Made by a program: the position numbers and the translations under genes. The notes below the pieces were generated by a model. The model saw only the letters and a list, made by a program, of their open reading frames with translations. It made no database searches and was not told the origin of the DNA. Source: Rickettsiales bacterium (GTDB taxonomy: Bacteria > Pseudomonadota > Alphaproteobacteria > Rickettsiales > UBA3002). Taken from it: a stretch of DNA of 57,319 nucleotides. Of this stretch, positions 46,232-57,319 are shown piece after piece (the first letter of the stretch is position 1; the number at the start of each line of letters is the position of its first letter). The stretch covers positions 1 to 57,319 of the forward strand of contig JANQJY010000077.1 of NCBI GenBank assembly GCA_028281385.1, written 5' to 3'.

Positions 46232-46454
46232 CAATGAAATTAAGATTTTTGTAAAGTTAACAGATGAAATTGTTGATGTGTGGCGTCCAACAGCGGCTAT
46301 TAGTTTAGGCGGTGATGTTTATAAAATATTGCCGACGCCTAATTACGATCCTGAAGTAGAGGAATGGGAGTTTGCCCCCGGTTCTATCGTGCGCGCTGAA
46401 ATACAAACACATAGCTGTGGCGAGATTTTAGTTGCTGTTGAACTGATAAATTAG
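46215..46454 (+). CDS. Predicted immunity protein
   Basis: 79 residues (MALTSDNEIKIFVKL, DVWRPTAAISLGGDVYKIL, YDPEVEEWEFAPGSIVRAE). Its small size, acidic composition, 17-bp overlap with the toxin gene and the DVWRP/EEWEFxPG pattern fit a cognate immunity protein family. It would bind and block the E5-like domain. Family name not recalled, so function is by position and pattern. Confidence 0.72.
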   Translation: MALTSDNEIKIFVKLTDEIVDVWRPTAAISLGGDVYKILPTPNYDPEVEEWEFAPGSIVRAEIQTHSCGEILVAVELIN

Positions 46455-46464
46455 GAACACCGTA

Positions 46465-46801
46465 ATGCAAGAACGGAAAGAAATATTTAGTATTTGAACA
46501 TGATCTCAGACTGCTCCTGGTTGAGCTGTCGGAATTTGAGTGGGATAGCGATAAGGGCTTGGTGCAATTAAAAAGGAGTCATATCACGTCTATTTTAAAG
46601 CGTTATCTAGTAGGTGCTTTGTCGGAAAATGATATTGAAAATTGGGCAAATGCCATTGAAGGGCGTGAAGATATTGGCTATGAACGTGGAAGACGTAATC
46701 TGATCAAAGATGTAATTTTCGATTTGGCTAATCCTGAACTTTCAGAAGAGATGTCTGAAAAGTTCGCGAGAAAGTTAGTGAGAAAACTTTCCAAACGGTA
46801 A
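46465..46801 (+). pseudogene. Second immunity-like gene with a frameshift
   Basis: The ATG at 46465 (AGGA 8 nt upstream) starts MQERKE and stops after ten codons at TGA 46495. The next frame, open from about 46466 to the stop at 46799-46801, encodes YLVFEHDLRLLLVELSEFEW, then LKRSHITSILKRYLVG and ENWANAIEGREDIGYERG. One extra A in the run near 46477-46483 explains the break. WANAIEGREDIG is typical of small proteins near polymorphic toxins. A short version could start at TTG 46559. Confidence 0.65.
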
Positions 46802-46804
46802 TGG

Positions 46805-46906
46805 GGTCTTGGCCATCCGGGCGAGCCGCCGAATTGCCGGTGTTCGGCGACTCCCACCGATATTGATCTTGAGCGTGACCGGATCGAATCGGTCTATCCG
46901 GAATAG
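46805..46906 (+). pseudogene. Orphan MuF C-terminal tail
   Basis: 33 codons without a start: GLGHPGEPPNCRCSATP, then TDIDLERDRIESVYPE and TAG. It repeats the MuF junction of the upstream gene and continues with a different, toxin-free ending. It is probably the ancestral C-terminus displaced by the toxin cassette. It follows the preceding stop by one codon. Confidence 0.8.
46811..46854 (+). repeat. 44-bp direct repeat, copy 2 (orphan tail)
   Basis: Second copy of the toxin-junction repeat, differing at two positions from copy 1 at 45737-45780. Recombination between copies would delete the toxin and immunity genes and restore a plain MuF tail in frame. Confidence 0.95.
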
Positions 46907-46911
46907 CTACA

Positions 46912-47286
46912 TTATGTCGCTGTTGCCTCAGGCTGTCCGGCCAGCGGATCGGGACCGAAGCGGTTATCTCCCGCCGTGCCGCGTGAACAATACCAGATCA
47001 GTACAATCACCGGTCCGACCAGCGGAATCAGAAAGACCAGCAGCCACCAGCCGCGTTTACCGAGATCATGCATGCGCCGCACGCTGACGGCCAGGCTGGG
47101 CAGCAGGGTGCCCAGGGTAAACAGAATATTCAGCAGGAAGATGCCCAGTACGCCATCAATGATACCGGTCACGATGCTGAACACGAATACGAACAACACC
47201 CAGAACCAGTATTCAGACCGGGATGCGCGGCCCGAAAAAGTGACGTAATGTTGAAATCCGTTGCGAATGGTATCTGTAAATCCCAT
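46912..47286 (-). CDS. DUF805 membrane protein
   Basis: 124 residues with about four hydrophobic segments. TFSGRASRSEYWFWVLFVF and PSLAVSVRRMHDLGKRGWWLLV are DUF805 hallmarks (YhaH/YhaI type). Inner-membrane protein of unknown function. GGAGG 9 nt upstream fixes the start at 47286. It ends just past the orphan MuF tail, with converging orientation. Confidence 0.93.
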   Translation of the reverse strand: MGFTDTIRNGFQHYVTFSGRASRSEYWFWVLFVFVFSIVTGIIDGVLGIFLLNILFTLGTLLPSLAVSVRRMHDLGKRGWWLLVFLIPLVGPVIVLIWYCSRGTAGDNRFGPDPLAGQPEATAT

Positions 47287-47327
47287 GATGATGCCCTCCA
47301 AATGAAATTTCGAGCGATTGTAACAGA

Positions 47328-48086
47328 TTAAAACGACGTGCCTATGAAAAGTTTGATGCTGTGATCCGCCGCCTGGCGGGAAATGCCTGTGCGGTAGCCG
47401 GTTTGCAGATATAGCCCGTTGTGGAAAGATGCCTTGATGACCGGGCCGAACTGGTGGTCCTGATTGGCATAGCCCGACAGTTGATTCAACTTGCTGAAGT
47501 CGTTGAACAGCTCGGCGCCGAGGCGGAAGGAGGCGAAGATGTCCGGCATAAAGATTATTTTTTTGGTCAGTTGATGCCGCCATTCGAAGCTTACCCCGCT
47601 TTTAGAGTTTTCTCCGATCTCATGGGTAAAAATACTGTTATGCCGCCATTGCCAGTCCTGCCATACCGGGCCTTGCGCCATGAGACGAACATCGAGTTTA
47701 TGCGGGGTTTTATCACCGTCGCTATGGCCGTAAATCACGCGGAATCCACCGTCCCAGCCATAATCGCGTTCTTCGATTAACTGAAACCAGTTTTCAAAAG
47801 TAACCCGGTTATGTTCTACGTTATCGCCGTCACGCTTGTCCTGCGAAGTCACTAGGCGAATCCCGTACCAATTGGTAAAATGCATATCAATATGCTCGCG
47901 TAGTTGCAGGCGGTTGTCGTTGGCAGTGCTGCGGTCGTCTTCCGTATAACCCGTGCGCGCTTCAATAGCACGTTTGCCTACATCGACACGCGCCGTGCCG
48001 ACATTGCTCACGGGCGAAGCGGCGTGGGCATGCGACGCGGCGCTTGAAAGCCATAAGAATAGTAAGGAAGGTAACAGCCGAAACAT
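47328..48086 (-). CDS. Exported beta-barrel-like protein
   Basis: 252 residues. Signal peptide MFRLLPSLLFLWLSSAASHAHA, then alternating strands rich in aromatic ends (FENWFQLIEERDYGWDGGFRVIYGHSDG, WRHNSIFTHEIGENSKSGVSFEW), ending in Phe (IKLFIGTSF), the common last residue of outer-membrane barrels. Outer-membrane location is inferred. No family recognised. Confidence 0.78.
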   Translation of the reverse strand: MFRLLPSLLFLWLSSAASHAHAASPVSNVGTARVDVGKRAIEARTGYTEDDRSTANDNRLQLREHIDMHFTNWYGIRLVTSQDKRDGDNVEHNRVTFENWFQLIEERDYGWDGGFRVIYGHSDGDKTPHKLDVRLMAQGPVWQDWQWRHNSIFTHEIGENSKSGVSFEWRHQLTKKIIFMPDIFASFRLGAELFNDFSKLNQLSGYANQDHQFGPVIKASFHNGLYLQTGYRTGISRQAADHSIKLFIGTSF

Positions 48087-48152
48087 GCATCCTGCATAAC
48101 GGATTCGCTTTGTTCTGGCTATTCTTTAGTAGGGTATGGTACATAAGCGACC

Positions 48153-48874
48153 ATGCATCATGCCCCATCTTCCATCCTGATTACCGGAGCGGCGCAGCGG
48201 TTGGGCCGCGCCATGGCGCTGCATCTGGCGGAACAGGGCTATGATATTGTGCTGCACTATCACAGCAATGTTGCCGGTGCGGAAAAGACGCAGGATGAGA
48301 TTGAGCAGATGGGCCGGAGCTGTCACCTTCTGCAGGCCGATCTGTCGGAAGGTGGAGAGTATGACGCGCTTATTGAACAGGCATATAAGGCAAGCCCGTC
48401 ATTGGGTGGGTTGATCAATAATGCCTCGGTGTTTCTCGAAGCGGGTATAGGGGACACCACGCCGGAGTTGTTCGACCAACAGTTGACTGTCAATCTCCGC
48501 GCGCCGTTTTTTCTGACGCAAGCCTATGCGGCGCAGGTGAAACAGGGCTGTATCATCAACATGCTCGATACGTTTATCAGCAAGACTTCGAGCAGTTATT
48601 TCCATTATCTGCTGACGAAAAAGGCACTGGCGGCATTCACGCAGATGGCAGCCAGAGAGCTGGCGCCGGAGATTCGCGTCAATGCGGTTGCGCCGGGTAC
48701 GATTCTTCCCAACGGTAAAAGATTCGGCGAGGCCTATATGAAGCAGAAGGCCAAAGCCAATCCGATGAAACGGTTGGGGCAAATCGAAGAAGTGTGTCAG
48801 GCGGCGTACGCCTTGCTGACGCAGGACTATATGATCGGGCAGATTCTCTATGTCGATGGTGGAGAGCGGTTGGT

Positions 48875-48878
<4 letters not shown>
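48153..48878 (+). CDS. Short-chain dehydrogenase, pteridine-reductase (FolM/PTR1) like
   Basis: 241 residues. ITGAAQRLGRAMALHLAEQGYDIVLHYHSN is the NADP Rossmann site with the GAARRIG-type motif of pteridine reductases. INNASVF, then YLLTK (catalytic Tyr and Lys) and VAPGTILPNG follow. Likely reduces dihydromonapterin or folate-like pterins; the substrate is not proven. Its last four bases overlap the convergent mfd gene. Confidence 0.87.
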
Positions 48879-52368
<3,490 letters not shown>

Positions 52369-52372
<4 letters not shown>

Positions 52373-52644
52373 GACTTCGCGTAATCCCTGAAATGACGCA
52401 GCTGTTCCAGTAACGGTTCATAGGCCGGATTCTCAGGCGATGTTTTGTGAGTCAGCCAGCTCCAGATAGCCGCGTCGTCTTCCTCAAGCAGTTGCTCGAA
52501 CAGTGTCAGTCCGGCGTCATCCATCTCCTGGATGAAATGATCGCAGAAATTGCCGAGGATTATATCGGTTTCCTTACAGCCGCGGTGCCAGCTGCGATAG
52601 ATGATACGTTTTCTTCGGGATTCAAATACATCTGACATTGACAT
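52369..52644 (-). CDS. sdhE: Succinate dehydrogenase assembly factor (SdhE)
   Basis: 91 residues. RRKRIIYRSWHRGCKETDIILGNF includes the RGxxE motif needed for FAD attachment to SdhA. Acts in flavinylation of succinate dehydrogenase. Next to mfd, the common alphaproteobacterial order. The ATG at 52644 is chosen; the one at 52638 is also possible. The longer frame to 52704 would overlap the divergent PAS gene. Confidence 0.93.
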
Positions 52645-52673
52645 TTCGATTTTTTCGCTGTGAAGATGAGTTG

Positions 52674-52688
52674 TTAACAAGCCGTTAT
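52674..52688 (+). promoter_or_regulatory. Possible CtrA-like box before the degenerate GGDEF gene
   Basis: TTAA-N7-TTAT (52674-52688), one mismatch from consensus, directly followed by a TAGGGT -10-like hexamer (52690-52695). The spacing differs from the other four promoters, so the call is weaker. Confidence 0.35.
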
Positions 52689-52702
52689 GTAGGGTATTTT
52701 CC

Positions 52703-53623
52703 ATGGCATCGCAATCCGATTCTGACGCAGCGCCTGAGAACCAGGCTTATACCCTGCTGGTCTGTCAGAACAACGATAAGAAAACATTGCATGTGCAACA
52801 TATGTCACCGGCGCTGGCACAGCATTTGGGCTATGGGGCGGATGGTCCGGCCGGAAAGGATATTCGTGACATCATCGGTGATACGGTCCGTGAAGCGGTC
52901 GATGACTATGTTGAATTCGAGGACGGTATGGCAGATCTGGAGCAGGTGCTGGGCCGTGTGCGCAGCTTTACCCTGAAAGGTGTGGAAGGAAATGAACAGT
53001 CCTTCAGCCTCAGGATTCTGCGTGATCCGGCGCCGGACAGGCATGACTGGTTCCGTCTGATCCTGAAGGATGAACGCCGCCAGATACAGGATAATTCTTT
53101 CCTGACGGCCATTACCGACAGCATTGCCGGTATCAGTGCCGTGGATGAGGCAAGTGGTCTGCCGGACCGGCATACGGCTGAACAGGCAGTGCGTGTAGCT
53201 GCGAAATATGTCGGTAGTCATCAGTTGAATGCCTGTTTCGCAGTCATACGGATTGACCGGTTTGAAAAATCCGTGCGGACATTTGGCAAAGAGCCGTGTG
53301 CCGCATTGCTTCAGCATGTGGCACAATGCTGCCGGGCGACGTTCCGTACCGATGATGTGATTGCCGCGCTTGGCGAGCATACGCTGGGATTGGTCCTGCT
53401 CGATATTACGCCGGATGCGGCGCGTGTCGTATTAAATCGTCTACGCTGGTATATTGCCACGCATCACATTCATTTTGGCGGCAAATCCAATTTCTCGGTG
53501 ACGGTCAGCGTTGCCTTTACCGCCCTGAAGGAAAGCCACGGACCGGAACTGGTGGACAAAGCAGAGCAGGCGGTGCTGGATATCCATGCCGATGAACGCA
53601 GCGCGTTGGTCGGGCTGGATTAG
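52703..53623 (+). CDS. PAS-like protein with degenerate GGDEF domain
   Basis: 306 residues. The first 130 resemble a PAS fold (LHVQHMSPALAQHLGY...GKDIRDIIGD...FRLILKDERRQ). The rest follows a GGDEF fold (ASGLPDRHTAEQAV, ACFAVIRIDRFEKSVRTFGKE, CCRATFRTDDVIAALGEHTLGLVL), but GGDEF is replaced by LGEHTL, so no diguanylate cyclase activity is expected. A receptor or interaction role is inferred. recG starts 5 nt after its stop. Confidence 0.82.
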   Translation: MASQSDSDAAPENQAYTLLVCQNNDKKTLHVQHMSPALAQHLGYGADGPAGKDIRDIIGDTVREAVDDYVEFEDGMADLEQVLGRVRSFTLKGVEGNEQSFSLRILRDPAPDRHDWFRLILKDERRQIQDNSFLTAITDSIAGISAVDEASGLPDRHTAEQAVRVAAKYVGSHQLNACFAVIRIDRFEKSVRTFGKEPCAALLQHVAQCCRATFRTDDVIAALGEHTLGLVLLDITPDAARVVLNRLRWYIATHHIHFGGKSNFSVTVSVAFTALKESHGPELVDKAEQAVLDIHADERSALVGLD

Positions 53624-53628
53624 GGCGG

Positions 53629-55785
53629 ATGCGGCCCGCCATTCTCAATCCTCTGTTTGCCGATGTTGCCGGACTGAAAGGTGTCGGACCGGCGGTGCGG
53701 GGCGCGCTCAGGCGTTTGCTGGGTTATCATTCGCCTATGCATCAGGAAGAGGAAGATCGCGCCTATCCGGTGATCCGCGATCTGCTGTTTCATCTGCCCT
53801 CCGGCATGGTGGACCGGCGCAAGGTCAGCAATATCGGGGAACTGCAGGATCATCAGGTCGGCACTACGATTGTCACCGTCGACAAGCATTATCCCAACCC
53901 GAAATTCGGCAGAGGCAGCCGTGCGCCGTACCGCGTGCGCTGCAGTGACGACAGCGGATCGCTGATGCTGGTGTTTTTCAATGCGCGCGAAGATTATGTG
54001 AAAAAGACGCTCCCCGAAGGCGAGCAGCGTGTGATCAGCGGTGAGGTGGAGCTGTTCGACGGCGTCAAGCAGATCACCCATCCGGATCTGATGGTGCCGC
54101 CGGAGCAGTTGGAAGAAGTGGCGCGTCTGGAACCGCGCTATCCCCTGACTCACGGAATCAGTCAGAAGCAATTGATAAAGCTGATCCGTCAGGCAATAGA
54201 CAAGCTGGTCGATCTGCCGGAATGGATCGACAGCGCATTGAAGGAACAGAAACGCTGGCCGTCCTGGGCAACGGCGGCGAAGGTGATCCATTTCCCTTCG
54301 GAGGCGGAGATCATGACGCCGGATAGCCCGGCACGTCTACGATTGGCGTATGATGAAATACTCGCCAATCAGCTGGCGCTGGCGCTGGTGCGTCACAAGG
54401 TTACACGTACGTCCGGTGTCATCTGTCAGCCGCCCGGCGAGTTGCGTGAACAGCTGTTACAGCAATTGCCGTTTTCACTGACGGTGGGGCAACAGCGGGT
54501 ATTGCAGGAAATAGATGATGATCTCGGCTCCGGCCACCGTATGTTGCGCTTGCTTCAGGGCGATGTCGGCAGTGGTAAAACCGTGGTGGCGTTGCTGGCG
54601 ATGCTGCCGGTGATCGAGGCAGGTTGTCAGTGTGCGCTGATGGTGCCGACGGATATTCTCGGCAGGCAGCATCTGGCGACGCTTGGCGCACTGGCTGGTG
54701 AACTGAATATCACTGTGGAGATACTCACCGGCAAATTATCCGCAGCACAGCGGCGCGAGCGCATGGCAGCGCTGGAAGCCGGAGAGATAGACATCATTAT
54801 CGGTACCCACGCACTGTTTCAGCAGGACGTCAGCTTTAAACAACTCGGTATGGTTGTGATTGACGAGCAGCACCGCTTCGGGGTGAATCAGCGGCTGGCG
54901 CTTGCCGGTAAGGGAACGAAACCGCATCTGCTGCTGATGACGGCAACGCCGATTCCGCGTTCGCTGACCATGACGGCGTATGGTGATATGGAATCGTCAC
55001 TGCTTACCGAAAAACCCGCAGGCAGGCAGGAGATCGATACCAAAGCCATATCGCTGGAGCGTATTGATGAAGTGGTTGAAGGTTTGCGGCGTGCGCTGGA
55101 GAAAGGCTCGAAGATTTACTGGATTTGTCCGCTGGTCGAAGAGTCGGACCCGGAGGACCCCAAAGCCTATAGCGGCGATCTGGCGGCGGCAGAGGAACGT
55201 TATCGTGTCTTTAAGCAGATATTCGGCGACCGAGTGGCACTGATTCACGGCAAAATGAAACCGCCGGAGCGTGAAGCGGCCATGGCAGGGTTCGCCGGTG
55301 AGACGAGCGATATACTGGTGGCGACGACGGTCGTTGAAGTCGGGGTCGATGTGCCGGATGCGACGATTATCGTCATCGAGCATGCCGAGCGCTTCGGGCT
55401 GGCGCAGTTGCATCAGCTGCGCGGCCGCGTCGGGCGCGGAGAGGAACGGTCGCATTGCATTCTGTTGTATCATCCGGGACTGTCCGAGATTGCGAAACAG
55501 CGGCTCAAGGTCATCCGCGAAACCAATGACGGCTTTAAAATTGCCGAGGAGGATTTACTGCTGCGCGGTGCGGGCGATGTACTCGGCACGCGCCAGAGCG
55601 GTCTGCCGGAGTTTCGTTTCGTTGATCTGGCAACACATCGTGAGTTGGTTCTCACTGCACGCGATGATGTCAAACTGATCCTGCACAATGATCCGACACT
55701 GGAAAGTGAGCGGGGCAAGGCACTGCGCATCTTGCTCTATCTTTATGATTATGATCGTTCGATCGATTATCTTAAAGCGGGGTAA
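53629..55785 (+). CDS. recG: ATP-dependent DNA helicase RecG
   Basis: 718 residues. The N-terminal wedge domain (LKGVGPAVRGALRRLLGY, DLLFHLPSGMVDRR, OB-fold YRVRCSDDSGSLMLVFFN) precedes helicase motifs: Walker A LLQGDVGSGKTVVA near residue 310, DEQH box VVIDEQHRFGV, TATPIPRSL, and the TRG-type GRVGRG and RQSGLPEFR end. RecG remodels stalled forks and branched DNA. Confidence 0.97.
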   Translation: MRPAILNPLFADVAGLKGVGPAVRGALRRLLGYHSPMHQEEEDRAYPVIRDLLFHLPSGMVDRRKVSNIGELQDHQVGTTIVTVDKHYPNPKFGRGSRAPYRVRCSDDSGSLMLVFFNAREDYVKKTLPEGEQRVISGEVELFDGVKQITHPDLMVPPEQLEEVARLEPRYPLTHGISQKQLIKLIRQAIDKLVDLPEWIDSALKEQKRWPSWATAAKVIHFPSEAEIMTPDSPARLRLAYDEILANQLALALVRHKVTRTSGVICQPPGELREQLLQQLPFSLTVGQQRVLQEIDDDLGSGHRMLRLLQGDVGSGKTVVALLAMLPVIEAGCQCALMVPTDILGRQHLATLGALAGELNITVEILTGKLSAAQRRERMAALEAGEIDIIIGTHALFQQDVSFKQLGMVVIDEQHRFGVNQRLALAGKGTKPHLLLMTATPIPRSLTMTAYGDMESSLLTEKPAGRQEIDTKAISLERIDEVVEGLRRALEKGSKIYWICPLVEESDPEDPKAYSGDLAAAEERYRVFKQIFGDRVALIHGKMKPPEREAAMAGFAGETSDILVATTVVEVGVDVPDATIIVIEHAERFGLAQLHQLRGRVGRGEERSHCILLYHPGLSEIAKQRLKVIRETNDGFKIAEEDLLLRGAGDVLGTRQSGLPEFRFVDLATHRELVLTARDDVKLILHNDPTLESERGKALRILLYLYDYDRSIDYLKAG

Positions 55786-55795
55786 TGTATGCGTT

Positions 55796-56035
55796 GTCAT
55801 CCCGTGGAGTCGGTCAGGAGACCGACGAGCACGGGATCCAGCTATCAGTGATGGTCAAGTTTCATAGGCAATTCAGTAGAATTGCCGTACAGCAATGAAA
55901 TTCCACACAGCCGGTCTGCTGACCGGTTTATATACGGTGTATTCTACTGGATAGGTGGACCCCGGCCTGCGGTGTCTTCCGCCGTCGCTGCTACGCAGCT
56001 TTGGCGAGACAAGCCTGACACCTTGCCGGGGTGAC
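55796..56035. repeat. Large composite palindromic element R9
   Basis: Between recG and lpxB, from gtcatcccgtgg to ccggggtgac. Outer stem atcccgtg/cacgggat. Hairpins gtcggtc/gaccgac loop AGGA (55809-55826), ggcaattc/gaattgcc loop AGTA (55867-55886), ccggtc/gaccgg loop TGCT (55911-55926). A 42-bp module at 55977-56018, 40 of 42 identical to R6, is enclosed by ggtgtc/gacacc and then by accccggc/gccggggt. Confidence 0.85.
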
Positions 56036-56044
56036 AATTTATTG

Positions 56045-57208
56045 TTACAGCATTCCTAACACCACCTCTGCCGCTTTTTCGCTGGGCGAGATATCACCTT
56101 CTGCACCCATTTCATACATGACGCTGCGGCAGGTGGCGGCCTGATCGATCCCCTTTTCGGGATATCTCAGCCACTCCAGCAGTGCCGGCGTGAGAATATC
56201 GGGATGGCAGTTCTCCTGCAGATATTCGGGGATGATCTCTTCGTCGCGGATAATATTGATCAAATTATATAAGGAAATGTTGCTCATCCGCCGTACGATA
56301 AAGGCGCTCAGCCAACTGGTCTTAAAGGTGGTGATGGTTGGGATACCGGCGAAGGCGGTCTCGATACTCACCGTACCAGCCTTGGCGAGCGCGATGTTGC
56401 AGGCGGCATACGCATCTTTTTTTTCCGTATCGCCCACCACCAGATGCGACGGCACGGGCCAGTGTTTGACTTCATCGGCGATCGGTTGTGCCATCGCTTC
56501 GGTGGTGGGGATCACCAGTTCCAGCATCGGATATTCTTTATGCACCCGTGCAATCGTTTCCTTGAACACCGGCAGGTGACGACGCAATTCTCCCCGACGG
56601 CTTCCGGGAAACATGCCGATGACAGTGGCTTTAGCGGCGATACGGTGGCGTGCGCGAAATGCCTTTCCGTCACCTGTTTCCTTCCATTCCCAGGCGACGG
56701 GGTGGCCGGTGAAATGGGTTTTCAAACCTTCTTTTTCAAAATAGGGCGGCTCGAACGGCAGCAGCACCATCAGCGCGTCGAATAATGACGCGGTTTTGGC
56801 CGCACGCTGTGGCTTGTAGGCCCAGACTGTCGGTGCGACATAATGGATGAACGGTCCCTTATACCCTGCATCGCGCAACTGCCTGACGACACGGAAGGTA
56901 AAGCCGGGCGAATCGATGGTAATCACGATATCGGGCTGTTTGTCGAGAATATCCCGAACGGTTTGTCTGATCCGGCGCTTCAGGCGGAACAGATGCGGCA
57001 GCACTTCGGCAAAGCCCATCAGCGCCAGCTCCTGCATCGGGAACAGCGAGGTCAGACCGGTCTGCTGCATGCGTTCGCCGCCGATGCCGGAGAGGATAAT
57101 ATCGGATTGTTTATCATGAAGCGTCTGTAACAGCCTGCCGCCGAGAAAATCACCGGAGGCTTCCCCGGCGATGATGTAGATATGTGGTGCGCTCACCATA
57201 ACATGCAT
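56045..57208 (-). CDS. lpxB: Lipid-A-disaccharide synthase
   Basis: 387 residues. IIAGEASGDFLGG, GIGGERMQQTG, IDSPGFTFRV, YVAPTVWAYKPQRA, GHPVAWEW and MFPGSRRGELRRHLP are LpxB signatures, ending AGTVSIETAFAGIP. It condenses UDP-diacylglucosamine with lipid X in lipid A synthesis, so the cell makes lipopolysaccharide. Upstream genes of the lpx cluster lie beyond the window. Confidence 0.97.
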   Translation of the reverse strand: MHVMVSAPHIYIIAGEASGDFLGGRLLQTLHDKQSDIILSGIGGERMQQTGLTSLFPMQELALMGFAEVLPHLFRLKRRIRQTVRDILDKQPDIVITIDSPGFTFRVVRQLRDAGYKGPFIHYVAPTVWAYKPQRAAKTASLFDALMVLLPFEPPYFEKEGLKTHFTGHPVAWEWKETGDGKAFRARHRIAAKATVIGMFPGSRRGELRRHLPVFKETIARVHKEYPMLELVIPTTEAMAQPIADEVKHWPVPSHLVVGDTEKKDAYAACNIALAKAGTVSIETAFAGIPTITTFKTSWLSAFIVRRMSNISLYNLINIIRDEEIIPEYLQENCHPDILTPALLEWLRYPEKGIDQAATCRSVMYEMGAEGDISPSEKAAEVVLGML

Positions 57209-57220
57209 ATGTCTTTCTTT

Positions 57221-57319
57221 GTCATACTCGGGGCAACATTCAGGAGAATGTTGAACCCGGGTATCCAGAATAACAAAATGTCAGTAGACATTTTGTGTCA
57301 GAAAAATCTACTGATTTTT
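57221..57319. repeat. Dispersed palindromic element R10 (runs off the window)
   Basis: Begins gtcatactcggg. Perfect hairpins: caacattc/gaatgttg loop AGGA (57234-57253), acaaaatgtc/gacattttgt loop AGTA (57273-57296), aaaaatc/gattttt loop TACT (57302-57319). It continues past the end of the window. Confidence 0.8.

Noticed and set aside
45153-46911. A complete prophage or integrative element after tRNA-Lys
   Set aside because: No integrase, no duplicated tRNA 3' end and no other phage genes are seen between the tRNA and DUF805.

Overview
The window looks like chromosomal DNA of a Gram-negative alphaproteobacterium. The evidence is the gene blocks gyrA-coaD-peptidyl-prolyl isomerase-queA-tgt, def-fmt-truA, dapD-dapE, sdhE-mfd and recG, a DUF2336 protein, a PAS_5 protein, a Fur/Mur-type regulator without the CxxC zinc motif, lpxB, an olsB-olsA pair, and promoter motifs matching the alphaproteobacterial master regulator CtrA. 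The genus cannot be fixed from the sequence. A deep-branching free-living, host-associated or predatory lineage is possible, but that is inference. Most of the window is dense housekeeping DNA; the accessory content is small and concentrated.

Layout. 1-4.9 kb: 3' end of a surface protein with seven FG-GAP repeats, prfB with its programmed +1 frameshift, a PAS_5 protein, an unknown gene, a TfoX_C protein and an ArsC-family reductase. 5.2-10.4 kb: nadA-DUF2125-nadC for NAD synthesis, an unknown gene and the two membrane subunits of a TRAP transporter. 10.4-13 kb: fur, ornithine-lipid acyltransferases (olsB-olsA) and a D-Ala-D-Ala dipeptidase. 13.1-17.6 kb: an orphan FlgC-like protein, an Nfu iron-sulfur protein, a DUF2336 protein and a PAS/EAL protein. 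17.7-26.3 kb: dapD-dapE; def, a secreted Cys protein, fmt and truA on the minus strand; gltX; comEC. 26.5-30.6 kb: a 1,122-residue coiled-coil protein of unknown function, then queH. 30.6-31.2 kb: a gene-poor repeat-bearing stretch. 31.2-35.9 kb: a TlpA-like thioredoxin, argG, an alpha/beta hydrolase, a GT87-type glycosyltransferase and a 166-residue unknown protein. 36.1-45 kb: gyrA, a lipoprotein, an unknown gene, coaD, bfd-bfr, a cyclophilin, queA-tgt and tRNA-Lys. 45.2-46.9 kb: a phage MuF-type capsid protein fused to a colicin E5-like toxin domain, with immunity-like genes and a displaced older tail. 47-57 kb: DUF805 protein, outer-membrane-like protein, pteridine-reductase-like SDR, mfd, sdhE, degenerate GGDEF protein, recG and lpxB.

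Three things stand out. First, at least ten dispersed palindromic elements (about 80-270 bp, ends GTCATNCC...GGNATGAC) occupy intergenic DNA. Inside them lie many perfect hairpins whose stems differ completely while the tetraloop stays AGNA (or its complement TNCT). Second, four promoters share a CtrA-like box followed at exactly 10 nt by a -10 element; they precede the FlgC-like, PAS/EAL, giant coiled-coil and 166-aa genes. Third, the MuF toxin cassette is bracketed by a 44-bp direct repeat, as expected if a toxin tip displaced an older C-terminus.

Working together: queH, queA and tgt cover late steps of queuosine modification. Fur in this window could control bfd-bfr through palindromes seen in the bfd promoter. 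The c-di-GMP-like and PAS proteins and the CtrA-type promoters suggest linked control of cell cycle, surface and motility functions.
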